DNA from: Castor canadensis
Lineage: Eukaryota; Chordata; Mammalia; Rodentia; Castoridae
DNA length: 64,000 bases
Direction of reading: 5' to 3'
Assembly: GCF_047511655.1 (NCBI RefSeq)
Contig: NC_133392.1
Coordinates: 27,631,001 to 27,695,000 of the forward strand
Below the pieces are notes generated by a model. It was not told the origin of the DNA and did not search any database. It was given only the letters and a program-made list of their open reading frames with translations. The position numbers were made by a program, and so were the translations under genes. Position 1 is the first letter of the stretch, and the number at the start of each line of letters is the position of its first letter. This document shows positions 1 to 13,098 of the stretch, one piece after another.

Positions 1-65
1 TCCTAGGTATATTTCCATAAGAGATGTTCCCATACAAGAATGTGTGAATAAGAATATTTAGCTAG

Positions 66-487
66 AGCTGGGCACCGGTGGCTCACACCTGTAATCCTAG
101 CTACTTGGGAAGCTGAGACTGGGAGGATTGAGTTTTGAAGCCAGCCCAGGCAAATAGTTTGCAAGACCTCTCCCCCTCATCTCCAAAAGAATAACAAGAG
201 CAAAATGGACTGGAGATGTGGCTCAAGTGGTAGAATGCCTGTTTTACAAGCATGAAGGCCTAAATTCAAACTCCAGTGCCACCAAAAAAAAATAAGGGTT
301 GGCGGAGTGACTCAAGTGGTAGAGTACCTGCCTAACAAGCCTGAAGCACTGAGTTCAAACCCCAGTACCACCAAAAACAAACAAAAAAAAAAACATTTAA
401 CTGGGGATATATAGCTCAGGGATGGAATGCTTGCCCAGCATGTGCAAAGCTCTTGGTTCACTCCCCAGGACTGCAGAAAAAAAAATT
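66..487 (+). repeat. Three SINEs in tandem (B1/tRNA dimer, tRNA-like, ID)
   Basis: 66-294 is a B1-like head plus a tRNA-like half (gtggctcaagtggtagaatg). 297-393 is the tRNA-like unit alone. 397-487 is a tRNA-Ala-type ID element (atagctcagggatggaatgc). Each ends in an A-rich tail. Confidence 0.85.
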
Positions 488-698
488 ATTACAGTGTTGT
501 TTATAATACAAAAAAATTAGAAACCACTTATATTTCTGTCAACAGATTATCTTGTATTTACACAATGGAATACCATAAAACACTGAAAATGGACCAGAGC
601 CATACAAATTCATATAAATGTCATAAATATATTGAATAAAATAGCAAGGGGAATAGTGTAAGATAACATTGTACATAGAGTTTAAAAACAAAAAATTA

Positions 699-703
<5 letters not shown>

Positions 704-751
<48 letters not shown>
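704..751. repeat. (TA)n microsatellite
   Basis: 48 bp of uninterrupted TA repeats. Confidence 0.98.
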
Positions 752-754
<3 letters not shown>

Positions 755-767
755 TTGGGGCACGTTT

Positions 768-1018
768 AGCTGGAGATATGGCTGAAGCAGTAGAATGTTT
801 GCCTAGCAGGCATGAAGCCATAAGTTCAAACCCTAATATCACAAAAAAAAAAAAAAAAAAAGTTGCCTAGAGACTCATTTATATAAAACTATATATAAGT
901 GATAAATACCAGAGCTGGAGGTGTGACTTGAGCAGCAGAGTGCCTACCTAACAAGCACGAAGCCCTAAATTCAAACCCCAGTACTGGCTAAAAAAAAAAA
1001 AAAAGAAGAAGAAGAAGA
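768..1018 (+). repeat. Two tRNA-derived SINEs
   Basis: Units at 768-860 and 912-1018 share the motif gcctagcaggcatgaagcc or its variant and end in A tails, the second with GAA repeats. Confidence 0.8.
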
Positions 1019-1068
1019 ACTACCAAATTCAGAAGAGTGTTTACCTCTGGTAAAGGAGGGCAGCTAAC

Positions 1069-1222
1069 CAGGCATAATGGTGCACACCTGCACTCTTAGC
1101 ACTTGGGAGGCAGAGGCAAGAGGATTGTAAGTTAGAGGCCACTGTGGACTACACAGCAAATTCCAGGCCAGTCTGGGATACATAGCAAAACTCTTATCTC
1201 AAAAAAAGAAAAGAAAAGAAAA
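1069..1222 (+). repeat. B1 SINE
   Basis: Reads ccaggcataatggtgcacac through cagtctgggatacatagcaa to an A-rich tail, with an internal short duplication. Confidence 0.8.
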
Positions 1223-1619
1223 ATCAATAAAGTAGAACAGCTATGACATGAAAAAGGGGTACACAACACAGAGGGTTTGGAAAGAAGTTGTAATGCTTTC
1301 TTCATTTGGCTTTAGGCACATAAGCATTCAGTATATTCTTTTCTGCACCTTTTTGCATATCTGAAATATTTCATTAGGAAAGCCACAGATTTTAAATCTT
1401 GCTTCATTCTCTTCTCATTGATAGGGATAGGATAGTGTTCAGATTATTTTCACATGACATCTTGATCCTAGCCTACCTTTAGAGCCGTACATGTGTCATT
1501 CTCTCATCTATCCTCACATCTGGCCAAATTAGACTTGGCCACAGAGTCTCAAATAAAAACATATGTAGCTCTCCATTTATGTTTCAAAATTGAGTACAAC
1601 TAAGACCTTTCTCAAAAAC

Positions 1620-1835
1620 TTCCTGGATTTTTTTGAGACAGAATGATTCACATCTGCATTACCACAGGACTTTGCACCTTTCTCCCCACAGCATTTATCA
1701 CATTTTGGTATAGTTGTTGCACAGATGGTAAGTTCCTAAGGACATGGACTGTGGTTTTCTTTACTTCTGTGATCTCTGCCCCTGGCATAGTGCAGCATGG
1801 TACAATAAATATTGAGTGAATAAATGGATACGTGA
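1620..1835 (+). mobile_element. L2 3' end
   Basis: The pattern ggacatggactgtggttttc then cctggcatagtgcagcatgg then caataaatattgagtgaata is the diagnostic L2 3' terminus. Confidence 0.75.
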
Positions 1836-2021
1836 AATAAGTAGTTATCTAACAAAAGCCTTTATATTGCCATCATTGTCTTCCAGAGTCACCACCTGAC
1901 CTGAGACCCTAAGCTAGGGAAGTGGATATTGAAATTTCTAAAGATGCATGTGGCCTCCCCTTCTGATTGTGCTCCCCAAATGTGTCTGCTGAGCCTCATT
2001 GTAAAAGTCTGCTTCAGATCT

Positions 2022-2233
2022 TTTTTTTTTTTTTTAATGGAGACTCAGGGCTTCACATTTGCAAAGCAGGTACTCTTCCACTTGAGTCACACTTCTAGTT
2101 CATTTTGCTCTGGTTATTTTGGAGATGGGGGGGGGTCTCACTAACTATTTGTCTGGTCTGCCCTTAAACCACAATCTTCCAGATCTCAGCTTCCCAAGTA
2201 GCTACAATTACACGCATGAGTTACTGGCTCCCA
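2022..2233 (-). repeat. B1/tRNA dimer SINE, antisense
   Basis: Poly-T start, then antisense tRNA half (cttccacttgagtcacactt) and B1 half (cttcccaagtagctacaatt). Confidence 0.8.
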
Positions 2234-3559
2234 GATCTGCTTCACATCTTAATAGACAATAGAAAAGGCAGTGTTAACAGCTCCTGGATTAACCTAGCAT
2301 AGCCAGGAAGTATGCTTTGGAATTGTTACCAGAATTCTCTTTCTCAATGACAAGCCAAGTTGTTTATCTTGACACATTAGAATTCACTGACTTCCATTTC
2401 CCTCCAGAATAGCAAAAGAATAGCCAAAAGGTTTTCATTATTCAAAATGGGATTTTGAGACAACTAAAACCACTTGGAAGTAAATTATTGATAGCATTGT
2501 ACATTGTTTTTCATTCCTTTTTTTTAAACAAGTCAAGGCAATTAATGCTATTTTTAACTTTGCAGATTTACTGAATTATAAGTGATTTTAAGAATACCTT
2601 AATAAGAACCTTCTCATTGGCTGAATGCTGGGTTACTGTCATTTAAAACTAGAGGCCCTGCTGAAGGAATCTCTGTGTTCTGATGTTGTTTCATGTGCTA
2701 CTGGTGCAGGTGTTTAGATGCCTTACAGCTCTTGGCAGAAAGGTGTTTGCTCAGGCTCTTCTTGGGGTTAAATGTTCTCCTTTGTGTTTCTCACTGAGGA
2801 CCTTCCCAAAGGTATACTATTATCTTGTAAGTCAAAAGAGAATCACAGAAACTCTCATAAATGATAAGCAGAGCCATTTCATCTCTTCTGTGTGGTTTGG
2901 TGGAAATCAGAGACTAGAGACCATTATGGCTTTCAGAGAGGCAGCTGCATGAGCAGCTGGAGACTGACATGCTACAGAGCATGGCATGGCACAGCTGAGA
3001 TGCCTCGGCTCCCCGAGGAGACTGAAAGGCCTGCCTTCAACCATGAAAACTGCTTCATGTTAACATTGAGTTTGGGGAGAGGAGGTACAGAACCTATTCT
3101 AGCTTGTTTCCAGGAACATCTTCAAGTCAGCACTGTGCAGACAGGACCCCAATAGACAGAAATCTTGGGGCTTTCACAGAAGTTGTCCTGCTCTCTTTTG
3201 GCAGGAAAAGATTTAAAATTAAACCTTAAGAAAAGTATAACTTTTCTCTTTATCTTACTGGAAAAACTTAACTGTTTAATGAATGTTACTAATTTAACTA
3301 GCAAGCTTTCTTTTGTGTAATTAGTAAAAGGTGAGTATTAATCTCCATCCCTTTAAGAAAATGTGCCAGCACATTCTCAGTTTTCCTTGCCTGATTAAAG
3401 TGATTGACATTTCAGATTATTCAAACACTATCTATTTCCTTAAGTCCCCAGGTTGGGCCACGTATCCCTCCTCTGTGCCTCCATGGCAACCTTTGTCCAT
3501 TCTTTGTCTAAGTCCTTATGACATCAAGTGAAATTATGTCTGTGATCTGTCTCTCCCAC

Positions 3560-3675
3560 AAATATATAGCTACTAAATATTTGGATCAGGCTTTTTTTTT
3601 TTCTCTACGCCATTGCCCAGCATGGTGCCTGAGCATGGGAGGTATTCAGATGTTTGTCAAACAGACTGAACTAAT
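3560..3675 (+). mobile_element. L2 3' fragment
   Basis: Contains cccagcatggtgcctgagca, a gap, and gaggtattcagatgtttgt, a diverged L2 end. Confidence 0.45.
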
Positions 3676-3759
3676 AAGAGTCATAAGTGGTGCTGGCAAA
3701 CCCTTCATTTCTGAAACCATAGGACTTTGTTACTTGACTATATGAGAAAGCAGTCACTT

Positions 3760-4690
3760 TGCAGAGTAAGGAAGAGAAAATATAGAAGCTCTCTCTTTCT
3801 AAAGTTCAGTAATCACTGTAAATTTCTCCTTTTGTAGCATCACCTTTCCTGTTGGGGGAAAATCTTACCACACTCTTTCTGGGATATTGGAGAGAAAGTA
3901 GCTAATAACCTCTTCTTGAGCATAAAACAATTTAACCCAGTCTCCCATGGAGACAATCTGCCAGAACCAACCGCTTCACACTCCACATGGCTTCATTTTC
4001 TTACTCTGGAATTTCAGACTCTACCCTAAAGACCTTCATCTTGTTGCACTATTATGATGAATGTTTGGAGCTGGCTCTCACCCTCTGCTTTACCAGCTAT
4101 TACAGGAGGTGCTGTCAAAGAATCAGGCCCCAAATTTATCCTCCCATTAAGTCCTCTCCTAGGCAGCGCTGCTTGGTTCTAAGTAGTCATCTAGCTTCCC
4201 CTCCCTTTCCACCTCCCACTGCCCTTGAATGTAAGAAAACTGCAGGCCTTGTTGCAAACAAAGAGCTGTGGGAGAAAGTAGGATTGCAAATCACTTTCTC
4301 CCATAGCTCTCTATTTGCTCTTTCTTGTTCTGAATCTAAAGAGAGGTGCCTGCACATGCATGTGCAATCAGAGCTCCAACATCAGTTTCAGTCTCAAGCC
4401 CAGTCCATGGCATTTCTTCAACTGGCTGGTTATATCTGTCTTCTAGCAGGGTCTTTAGGATCTCCTCTCTATAATAAATTAGAAGAGATTTATTGGTTTC
4501 TGGACTCAGGGGCTTTACCTACTTCTGTCTATTCTTGTCTCTTCCTTAGAGTAATAAACATATGGTCTTTGATGTGTTTTTTAAATGAGTTATATGATTT
4601 TTGCATTTGTCCTCACAGCTACTCTTGCAGCCTTCCCCCTTGTGAGGGTTTCTGTTGAATAAAACCTCTCTGGCTCTCTGACTTACTAAA
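3760..4690 (+). other. Possible old LTR remnant with a 223-codon open frame
   Basis: No SINE lies in this stretch. An open frame at 3987-4658 is unusually long for the region but looks like no known family and is low in complexity of charge. It ends just before gaataaaacctctctggctc, which resembles the R/U5 poly(A) region of an LTR. The left boundary and the family are not determined. Confidence 0.3.
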
Positions 4691-4699
4691 TTGATACAT

Positions 4700-6750
4700 T
4701 GATACATAGAGGTTGGAAGACAGGGATGGAAGGGGGAGAGAGAAGGAAAGAAGGAAGGAAGGGAGAAAGAAAGGAAGGGAGGACCAAAAGGTGCTCAAAT
4801 GCCATTTGTACATCTTAGAATAAGTTATTATTTCCTCTAGCAAGCAGTAAGTTTTGTTAAATATTAGATATTGATTAGGTTGTTGAGAAAATCTGAACTT
4901 TTGGTGGTAACTCATTAATAAAGCCAATATTGAGGCTGCCCTTAACGTTGAGAATGTAACATTCCTCAGTAATCTTCCTGAGAAGATATATTGCAAAGTG
5001 AAATTTTAACTTTCCTCTTTTGAGTGAGACAGACTATCAACTTCACTAAGGCAGAATGCTTATTTATTATTCATTTAATTCTTGGTTTACTAAACTATCC
5101 CATTCTCTTAACTAACAAAACTGCTACTCAACTCCTCTGCTTTCTCCCACACCCATTCGCTCTGGTTTTCAAGGTTCCTTTCTCTAACCAACCCCACCAC
5201 CTGCTCTCAAAAGCTACAGCCAGGCATCTTACAAGAAAACATTTGTCTTAGGTATCTGAAGGCAACAAAAATCACTACCAGAGCAAGTGAAAGCAGCCTA
5301 CTTTTTCAGGGTTGACAAGAAAGGCAAAGTTCTCTGTAACAATGGGCAGGCAAGCAGCCAGGGCCAAGCAACACCACATTTCAGTGGTAAGCACTTGCAG
5401 ACTCATAGCTGACAGTGCACTGTAATAAGATTCATCTCTGTTCACTTAACTGATATGAGCTTTATAGTAAATGTTCCCTTGCTTAATTACTTTGGCAGTC
5501 TCACTGATCGCCTTTCCTGAGGAGTACTAAAAGGTCCCCCTGGGATGGAAAGCAAACTTCATGTCTTTTAATTTCATTCTTTTCTTGGAGTACTTGAAAA
5601 CTAGTATGTGGTCCACATGATCCACCATCCCATATCTCCTGTGAATAAACATCAGGACCACTCCTATCTAACACAAGATCCATGTGACCCACACTGGACC
5701 ACTCAGAACACTTTTGTTCACATGAGGCCCTTATTCCTTCTCTTCCACCATTAAGGTGTATGTGTGGTTCTTCTAATTTAAAAAGAGGGATCCATATACC
5801 TCTTTTTCTCTAACTGGTATGAGATCCACAGAATATTTCCCTTTCTCCTTAGTCTAGAATGTGATCCACTAAAAGTTTTCCTCCATTTTTTAAGTGATAG
5901 AAAAAGAAGCCTAAGTCATTTGCTTATTTTTCTGCCCATTTGCCTATCCCATGTTTTAAAAAATTAAAATGTCTTAAAATAAATTGATTAATTGGAATGA
6001 GAATGGGATGTAATATTTCAGGTTTTTGTCTCATGCCAGTTTTTAAAACATTCAAGACATACTAAAAAACATTGGAGTATTCACCATTAATTAAACTTAG
6101 GCCATTAAAAGCTGATGTCCACTGAGTCAGAATTTCTTCCAGGTATATATTAGGGTTTGTGGTGTTCTGAAGAGAGAGAGAAAAACCTAATACACATTTT
6201 CAAATGGCTTATTGTATTCTTTATATTCACTAGGTGTTTGTAAAAGTGTAGAAAGACTTTACTTCTAGACAGAGAAAACCCAGAGCCAAACTTTAAAGGT
6301 TTTTATTCTGTAGCCCAGGAACTATGACCTACCAACAGAGACACGGAAAGGGAATATGAAGCACAGAATAATGGGATCTGAGCACGGGTGGGTTCATCTT
6401 ATGAGTATTTTGTCCTTAGGAAGGTTTCGGAGCCTTACTGAGAGAAAAATTTAAACAAGGGAGACATATCTAAGAAGAATGCATTAAGTGATGCCTTTTA
6501 TGAAAATGTGGATGGTCCATTTGACTTTTCTGGTTCTTTCAATTCCTGTTGTTCATTTCTCCTTTACATTCATTGTGATTGTGGGAACTGAAAAAAACCT
6601 TAGGCTGGTGTCTCAAGCAGGAAAAAATTCCATTTCCATTCCTTTCTATGGCAGTGCAAAAGGAGATAATTTAGTCAAAATTTAAAGCCTATGGCACCTT
6701 ACTTGGCTGAAGTCTATGGTTTGGGGCCACAAGAAGTATAACTCAGCTCA
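4700..6750. other. ARMH3 intron, nothing recognised
   Basis: Apart from a GAAG-rich tract at 4735-4780 I see no exon, SINE or identifiable transposon here. Confidence 0.5.
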
Positions 6751-6754
6751 TTTT

Positions 6755-6860
6755 CATCTGAGTGCAGTGGTGTGACTCTGCTTGGGAGGTTGAGGCAGGA
6801 GGATCACTTGAGCTCAGCCTGGGCAACACAGTAAGACTTCGTCTCCAAAAAGAAAGGGAG
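6755..6860 (+). repeat. B1-like SINE fragment
   Basis: Contains gcttgggaggttgaggcagg and gcctgggcaacacagtaaga with an A-rich end. Confidence 0.7.
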
Positions 6861-8035
6861 GAGAACATTATTTTTTTGAAGGAAAGTAGCTACAACCAGT
6901 TGCTTAATTTCTAGCAGGTGATGCTGGAAACCTACACTAGGCAAAGTCATACATCAAGATAGATAGCCAAAACTGCCAAAATGCATAGTCATCCACACAG
7001 CTTCAGAAAGGCGGGCAGCTGCTCCTCAAACCATGTACGTTTACATTTCATACATGATAGCCCTCTGCTATTTCCAGTTTAATGAGTTATGAACCTTCAT
7101 CCTCCTAATACAGAGCCTGGATAAAAAAGTAATCAGTAGGTAAATAAATGGTGTGATACATGTGCTTCTCACCTACAGCTCAAGAGAAATGCCAATTCAA
7201 TCATGTTAAAATATGAGGTTGCTAAGATGCAGTTAATGATACTTGGCCTCTGTTCCACTCCCTTCAACCAGAAAATGTATGTGCACAGATTAATCAAATT
7301 TTCTAATGATTTCTTAGACCAATATACAAAATTGGATCATTGGGTGCAAACAACTTAATACAATGGCCTTTAGCTCATCCCTCCTGCTGACTGTCAAAAT
7401 CCCTTTATGGCAAGGCTCCATTTTTGTCTTTGGTCCTGAAAAGAATGGCCAAGGGACAGTAATACAAGGAGGATAATTAGTATGAAAGGGTTAAGACCTG
7501 GTACTTAGGGGATAAGTTAGAGGGATATACTAACAGGTCAGTTTTTGATTAGTTTCAAAGTGAAAAAGTTAGAAGAAATTCTTATTTGAGGTTTTATTTT
7601 GTTAAATGTTAATCAGCAGAGTCTCTGAGGCTTGTAATGCCCTGCTGTTAATAGGCATCAGGGGAAATTGCTTTTTTTGTTGTTTTTGTTGTTGAATTGG
7701 ATGGGCTGAAGATTCATTGGCTCCATGAGGAACGAAGCTTATTATTGCATGAAATGGGAGTGTGTGAGGCAACTCTGAAGGTGAAAAGAAATGTTAGAGT
7801 AAAATTACATAACTAAATCTCAAATGAACCATTTTCACCACTACCACATACCACTTAGTCATACCTTCCCCTCTTCTCAGAAGCCAGTGTGTTTTTAAAG
7901 GTTTCCCAATAAAAGCGATTATGATTATGATGGAATTCCTGTGTTTAATCCACCAATACCTGAAAATATGTTCTGTAGTATATTTTGTAGTTTATCACAG
8001 GACTGGTCTAGGAAGGGGGAAACTGCTTTTTAAAA

Positions 8036-8830
8036 CTCTCTGGCTGGCTGAAGGTTTAAGCTCAGTAGTAGAGTACTTACCTAGCATGTACAAAGCCCTG
8101 GGTTTGATCCCCAGAACTGAAAAATAAAAATCCCTTTAGGCAACTTAGATGATATATTTAAAAATATGGAGGAAAATTTTGGAGAGGAAATCCAACCAGA
8201 TGATGATGCTTAGAGAGGCTCATCTCTTGCACAGAGTTGTGTCATGCAGCTAATAAGTAGGAATCAGTATTTTTACTTGGCCCTACTTCTTGTAAAGTCT
8301 TCCTTTTTCCATGTTTTTTATGTTGTTCAGGGAAGCAGTGTTTATTTGTTTGTTTGTTTTTGCAGTACTCAGAGCATACACCTTGAGCCACTCCACTGTT
8401 TTGTGGTGGGTTATTTTGAGATAGGGTCTGGAGAACCATTTGCCCAAGCTGGCTTCGAGCCATAATCCTCCTGATCTCTGCCTCCTGAGTAGCTAGGATT
8501 ACAGGCATGAGCCACCTGTGCCCAGCAGCAATGCACCTTCTAGGAAAAATTTTAATTGGACCTTCTAGGAAAAATAAAAATCAGGCTTTTAAGGCTGGGG
8601 ATGTAGCTTATTGATAGCCTAGAATACACAAGGCCCTGGGCTCTACCCCCAGCACCATAAGACAAAAACAAAAACTTCTCTGACACGTAACTGATACTTT
8701 TAAAACCAGTATGTTATGGTACACACCTGTAACCCCACTGGAAGGAAGACTGAGGCAGGAGGATCATGAATTTGAGGACAGGCTGGTATATATAACAAGA
8801 CCCTGTCTCCAAAAAAAAAAAGAAAAAAGC
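8036..8830. repeat. Cluster of four SINEs
   Basis: ID (+) 8036-8131, B1/tRNA dimer (-) 8340-8526, ID (+) 8592-8670 and B1 (+) 8705-8830. The dimer carries the antisense cctgagtagctaggattaca motif. Confidence 0.8.
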
Positions 8831-10502
8831 ATGTTTTTCTGTGGTGAAGATAAATGGCATTCCATATGAAAAAAAAAAAAACTGGTAAGCAAAATAGAGA
8901 CCTTCAGCTGGCCATGTTTAGCACACATTTGAAAATAAAGATTTTTCTCTCTTAGGAGGTTGGAGCTTAAGATCCAGACTTTTTACCAAGCGTCAGACAG
9001 TCACCCATAGTCAAACTGTAATGGACATCTGGTAGTCTTACAGGAATAATTTTGGAGTGAAACTTTTAAGAATCTTACCAGTATATAACATGTTGAATAT
9101 CAGTTACATGTCCTCCTCCTTTCTTGAAATGAGTACTACAGAAACTTTTCCTGTAAACAGCCTTTACTTTTTCTTTCCTTTTTTTTTGCTTTTTGCCTAA
9201 AAGATTTACATAGCAGCTTTTAGAGCCAGGCTGATTCCTCCAGGTATCTCTTTCAGTAATAAAGCAGTCATCATGCTCTGGACTCCTGGATGAAACTAAT
9301 ATTTATTGTTTCATAGAAGACCTTTAGATGTTTCTGTCCATGAGAGATGTCTGAGATCCTGGGAAATTGCATCTTTGAAAGATTTGCTTTAGATTCATAT
9401 TGGATATGAAGAAGAATCTACATTTTCTTTTCAGCTATATTGCCTACATTTTTAAGATAACATTTCTATGCATGCCTTTGTAAGTTAGACATTGACTATG
9501 TGTCTCAGCCATCAACTACCCAGCATATGGAGGAAGAGAGCTGCTTTGCAGAATCATGAGTCAGAGAAAATAACTTAAAAATGGACCAAGAAATCCCCAG
9601 CCAGTTCGCTGCTCAGTCTTGGTGTTCTATCTGTCCACTTCATTTTACTTCAGTCTGTATAAGTGACCTGAGCCTTAACAGTCAGAAGTTGACACTAGCT
9701 TTGGAGGATGGCCCAGATTCTTGCTCTTAAAGGTGCATTGGAAACAGTAATCCTTCACTGGCTTGTTTTAGCTGTTACCCTTTACTATGACATTGTCTCT
9801 TTCTTTTTTCCCTTCTCATTTGGGACTTTCTAATTCAGTAACATTAAGTCCAGTACCAATATATAACACTCTTCCATTCTTCCTACCCCCAAATAAAAAA
9901 CAAACAACCAGGCATACTTTTAGAAGACATTGAGTTTCCTTAATAAGTGCCTGAAAGGTTTCCTCTAGCCCCCGATATGATTTGAGGAAGAAAATGGTTT
10001 ACTCTTCAGTAACAATTTTTTGTTCCTTCTTTGGAGGGCAGTTCTTCACATCTGAGCCATCTTATCTCCTGGAATGAGGATAAATATTTTTATTGATTTT
10101 CACACTATGGGAGAATAGCTGATGACCACAAATCTCTATAAGCAAAAGCTTACTTGTCAGATTGGACATAATGGTTGTAGACTTTTATTTATCATTCATT
10201 CAGGTTTTGAAGTTGAATCTCTTAGTATGCAAGTCATTTTGCAGAAGGCCTAGGAATATATTGTTGACTAAAATAAATTCTGCCCCTGCTCTTAGGCAGC
10301 TTTTAGTCCCAGTTTCAGGAAAGCTAAGAGTTCGGTTAGAAATTATATTCCCTTTTCCCACTAAGTTCTACCTTTAGTATCCTTTCTCTTTCATTGGATG
10401 TTAGTACCTGTATTTCTTTGAGTGCGCCTAATTCTGGATGGTTGGCTTTCTGAATAATGAGGGTAGCACCAACCATTCCTCCAAAAAATGGTCAAAGGCA
10501 TT

Positions 10503-10592
10503 GGATGTGAGGGCACATCCCTGTATCACAGCACTTGGGAAGCTGAGACTAGGAGTTTGAGAACAACCTGGACAATATAGCAAAAAAGAAAA
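10503..10592 (+). repeat. B1 SINE fragment
   Basis: Contains tgtatcacagcacttgggaa and gagaacaacctggacaatat. Confidence 0.65.
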
Positions 10593-10602
10593 TCTAAACT
10601 TT

Positions 10603-11226
10603 CTTTTTTTTTTTTTTTGCAGTACTAGGGTTAAGGTCTCATGCTTGCTAGGTAGTCACTCTATCACTTGAGCCACTCTGCCAGTCTTGTTTTGTGTATT
10701 TTCTTCTTCTTTTTTTTTTTTTTTAACAAGAGCACAAATTCACTTTATTTACTTTTCATTAGTTTAAATCCTTGAAGGGTACATCACATGAATTCTGTGT
10801 CCAATGGCCTTAGCTGGAAGTTTGCTTTGCATTTTGGCCTGAGCCATGCCACTGTTTCCATAGGAACAAGTTACCTTTCCACAGATTACTCTGGTTTTAT
10901 TTGGTTTGCTGCCAGGAGTCATTGTGTTGTTTTTGCTTTGTACACAAATATATCCCTTGCCAAGTATAATTGATTTTCATCTTGGGCACAATTTTATGTA
11001 GAGCCATGTGCTTCCTTTGGTTCCGGAGACCCAACAAAAATGGCCTGCACCACAGCCTTCCAGACATATTTGCCTTTTAGAAGTCCTGTTTCCAACAGGC
11101 CTCCACAGTCTCCAAGATGGCAGAAAGAGCTGTGTTGAGTATTTTCAAGATAGGGTTTCTCGAACTGTTTGCCCAGACTGGCTTCAAATCTCAATCCTCC
11201 TGATCTCTACCTGCTGAATATCTAGG
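10603..11226 (-). repeat. SINE split by the RPL35A pseudogene
   Basis: The tRNA-like half lies at 10603-10700 (cttgctaggtagtcactcta) and the B1 half at 11131-11226 (tgcccagactggcttcaaat). The two halves fit one antisense dimer. Confidence 0.8.
10710..11120 (-). pseudogene. RPL35A: RPL35A processed pseudogene
   Basis: Read on the minus strand there is a short 5' UTR, an ATG at 11067, the segments MSGRLW and LRNQRKHMAL, then KPNKTR-like and AIGHRI-like stretches, a stop near 10764, an AATAAA and an A tail (T run at 10710-10724). These match ribosomal protein L35A (eL33) mRNA without introns. Codons for part of the AIFAGYKRG region are deleted, and frameshifts and stops break the frame, so it is not functional. 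Its ends abut the two halves of one SINE (10603-10700 and 11131-11226), so it was retroposed into that SINE by L1 machinery. Confidence 0.88.
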
Positions 11227-11734
11227 TAAAATCCAAAGTTTTTGCCAAGTTTGTCTCAAACAAACAAACAAAAAAGGTCAAGGGTGTTGAGGATAATAAT
11301 CTTCCTTCTCACTCACCAGCCCAATCCCCAGCATTCTATTTCAATAGGCAAAAGTTGACATCCTTTGCCCATTGCTGGGCTTTTATTTAAAGGATATCAT
11401 GTATATTACCCTGCAGGTGAACTCTTCTTCCCTCGAGGTAGGGTTGGTTCTTCCTGTGCATTGCCATCTAGTGCCAGCCTCACTCATGTCTCTGCTATAC
11501 ATTTTGGTAGTACTGCATCACAGAAGCCTCTCTCCAGAAGCTCCTGAAACTCCATCTGCTGTAATTTAATTGCCCAGTGAGCTCCTTTTCCCATTATCAC
11601 CAACATTGCTAGCATATACAAACTTTAAAAAGTTCTCTTGGTGATTGAATTAGGATCTATAAAATCCATGCAGAATTGTCTGGGGAAAGCAGCCTGCTCA
11701 AGAGCTGCAGGGCCATGGAGGCCTTAATCATTCA

Positions 11735-12336
11735 TTTATGATACAGTTTACCCATTTACACTGTACAGTTCATTGCTTTTTTTAGTGTAATCACAAAGTT
11801 GTGTGACCATTGCCACAGTCTAATATTAGAATATTTTTTGTACTCATTAGCATCCCCCATTTCTCCTTGATCCTCCTTCTATCCCTAAGCAACCCTTGGT
11901 TTATATTCTATCTAAAAATTTGCCTATTCTGGACCATTCATATAAGAGGAATCATGCGATATGTGTGTTTGTATTTGACTTCTTTTACTTAACATGTTTT
12001 CAGGGTGCATCTGTGTTGTAGCATGTTTTCATTACTTATTGTGGCTAAATAGTATTCCTTTATAGCTGTACCATATTTTGTTGATCCACTCCTCAGCTGA
12101 TGGACATTTGGGTTGTTTCCACATCTTGGCTATTATGAATAATACTGCTTTGAGCACTCTTGTATAAGTTTTTCTGTAGACATGGTTTTATTCTTTTAGA
12201 TAGATACCTAGCAGTAGACTTTCTGGGTCATATAATAACTGTATCTTTAACATTTGCCACTTCAAACAAGCTATACCATTTTCTACCAGCAATGTATGAG
12301 GGTTCCAGTTTCTCCACATCCTTGCCAATATTTGCT
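11735..12336 (-). mobile_element. Ancient LINE-1 remnant, antisense
   Basis: Contains antisense ORF2 C-terminal motifs such as 'ctgatggacatttgggttgtttcc' variants and 'ggctattatgaataatactgc'. It is diverged and has no intact frame. A SINE follows at 12340. Confidence 0.8.
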
Positions 12337-12339
12337 TTT

Positions 12340-12508
12340 TTGTTTGTTTGTTTTTTTAGTACTGAGGTTTGAACTCAGGGCCTTATGCTTGGTGCACTCC
12401 ACCAGCTCTTTTTTTGTGTGTTGGGTATTTTTGCCTAGACTGGCCTTGAACCTCAATCCTCATTTCTGCCTCCTGAGTAACTAGGATTACTGGTGTGAGC
12501 CACCTGTA
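12340..12508 (-). repeat. B1/tRNA dimer SINE, antisense
   Basis: tactgaggtttgaactcagg through tgcctcctgagtaactagga and gtgagccacct. Confidence 0.8.
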
Positions 12509-12656
12509 ACATAAAAGCTTTTAAACTTGATGAAATCCAAATTGAGTAATTTTTCTTTTAAAGTATCAGATTTGTTTGCTTCTGGGCTGTGGTCAATCTT
12601 GCCAGTGTACTCAAACCTCACTCTCTGAGAAATGAATTTGATCCCTACTCGGTCAC

Positions 12657-13098
12657 TCGCGGGTACCAGGCGAGCTTGTCCTAGAAACCTTAACTAAGGG
12701 GGTGATGGGAAATGCAGAAAAGACAACAGACAGAAGACCAAACATGCATAAAGCTGGGGCCAGGTATGCTGGGCACTCGGATGGAGACACACCAGCCCCC
12801 TCCACCTCCAGTGAGTTTATTATATACAGTAGCAACAGGAAGTGTAGAGGCATTTCTCCGAGGAGGGGGGTGTGACATTGTAATCCTCGGGAACAGGAGA
12901 AACCTGTGACAGCTTCTCTCTGAACATAAGCATCTTAGGAAAAACAGGTGTAAACATCTTGCCCACTTCTGCAGTTGAGGCTGTGCCAACTCAAGCGTGC
13001 AATTTATTGGGTATAACTATGCTTGCTCCCTTCTGCGGTTTGGGGCTGTGCCAAACTCAAACACACAGCTTATTCGATACATCTGTCAGCTCACCACA
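12657..13098 (-). mobile_element. Solo LTR of an ERVK/IAP-like endogenous retrovirus
   Basis: This 442-bp block is closely similar to the right-hand LTR of the ERV at 43497-43949 on the same strand. It is flanked on both sides by GGTCAC (12651-12656 and 13099-13104), a perfect 6-bp target duplication as expected of ERVK-type integrases. No internal retroviral sequence is attached, so it is a solo LTR left by LTR-LTR recombination. It lies antisense in the ARMH3 intron. Open frames inside it are short and not recognised as viral genes. Confidence 0.85.

Noticed and set aside
397..487. tRNA-Ala gene because of its A and B box-like sequences
   Set aside because: It is an ID SINE with an A tail, one of many diverged copies, and lacks a full cloverleaf.
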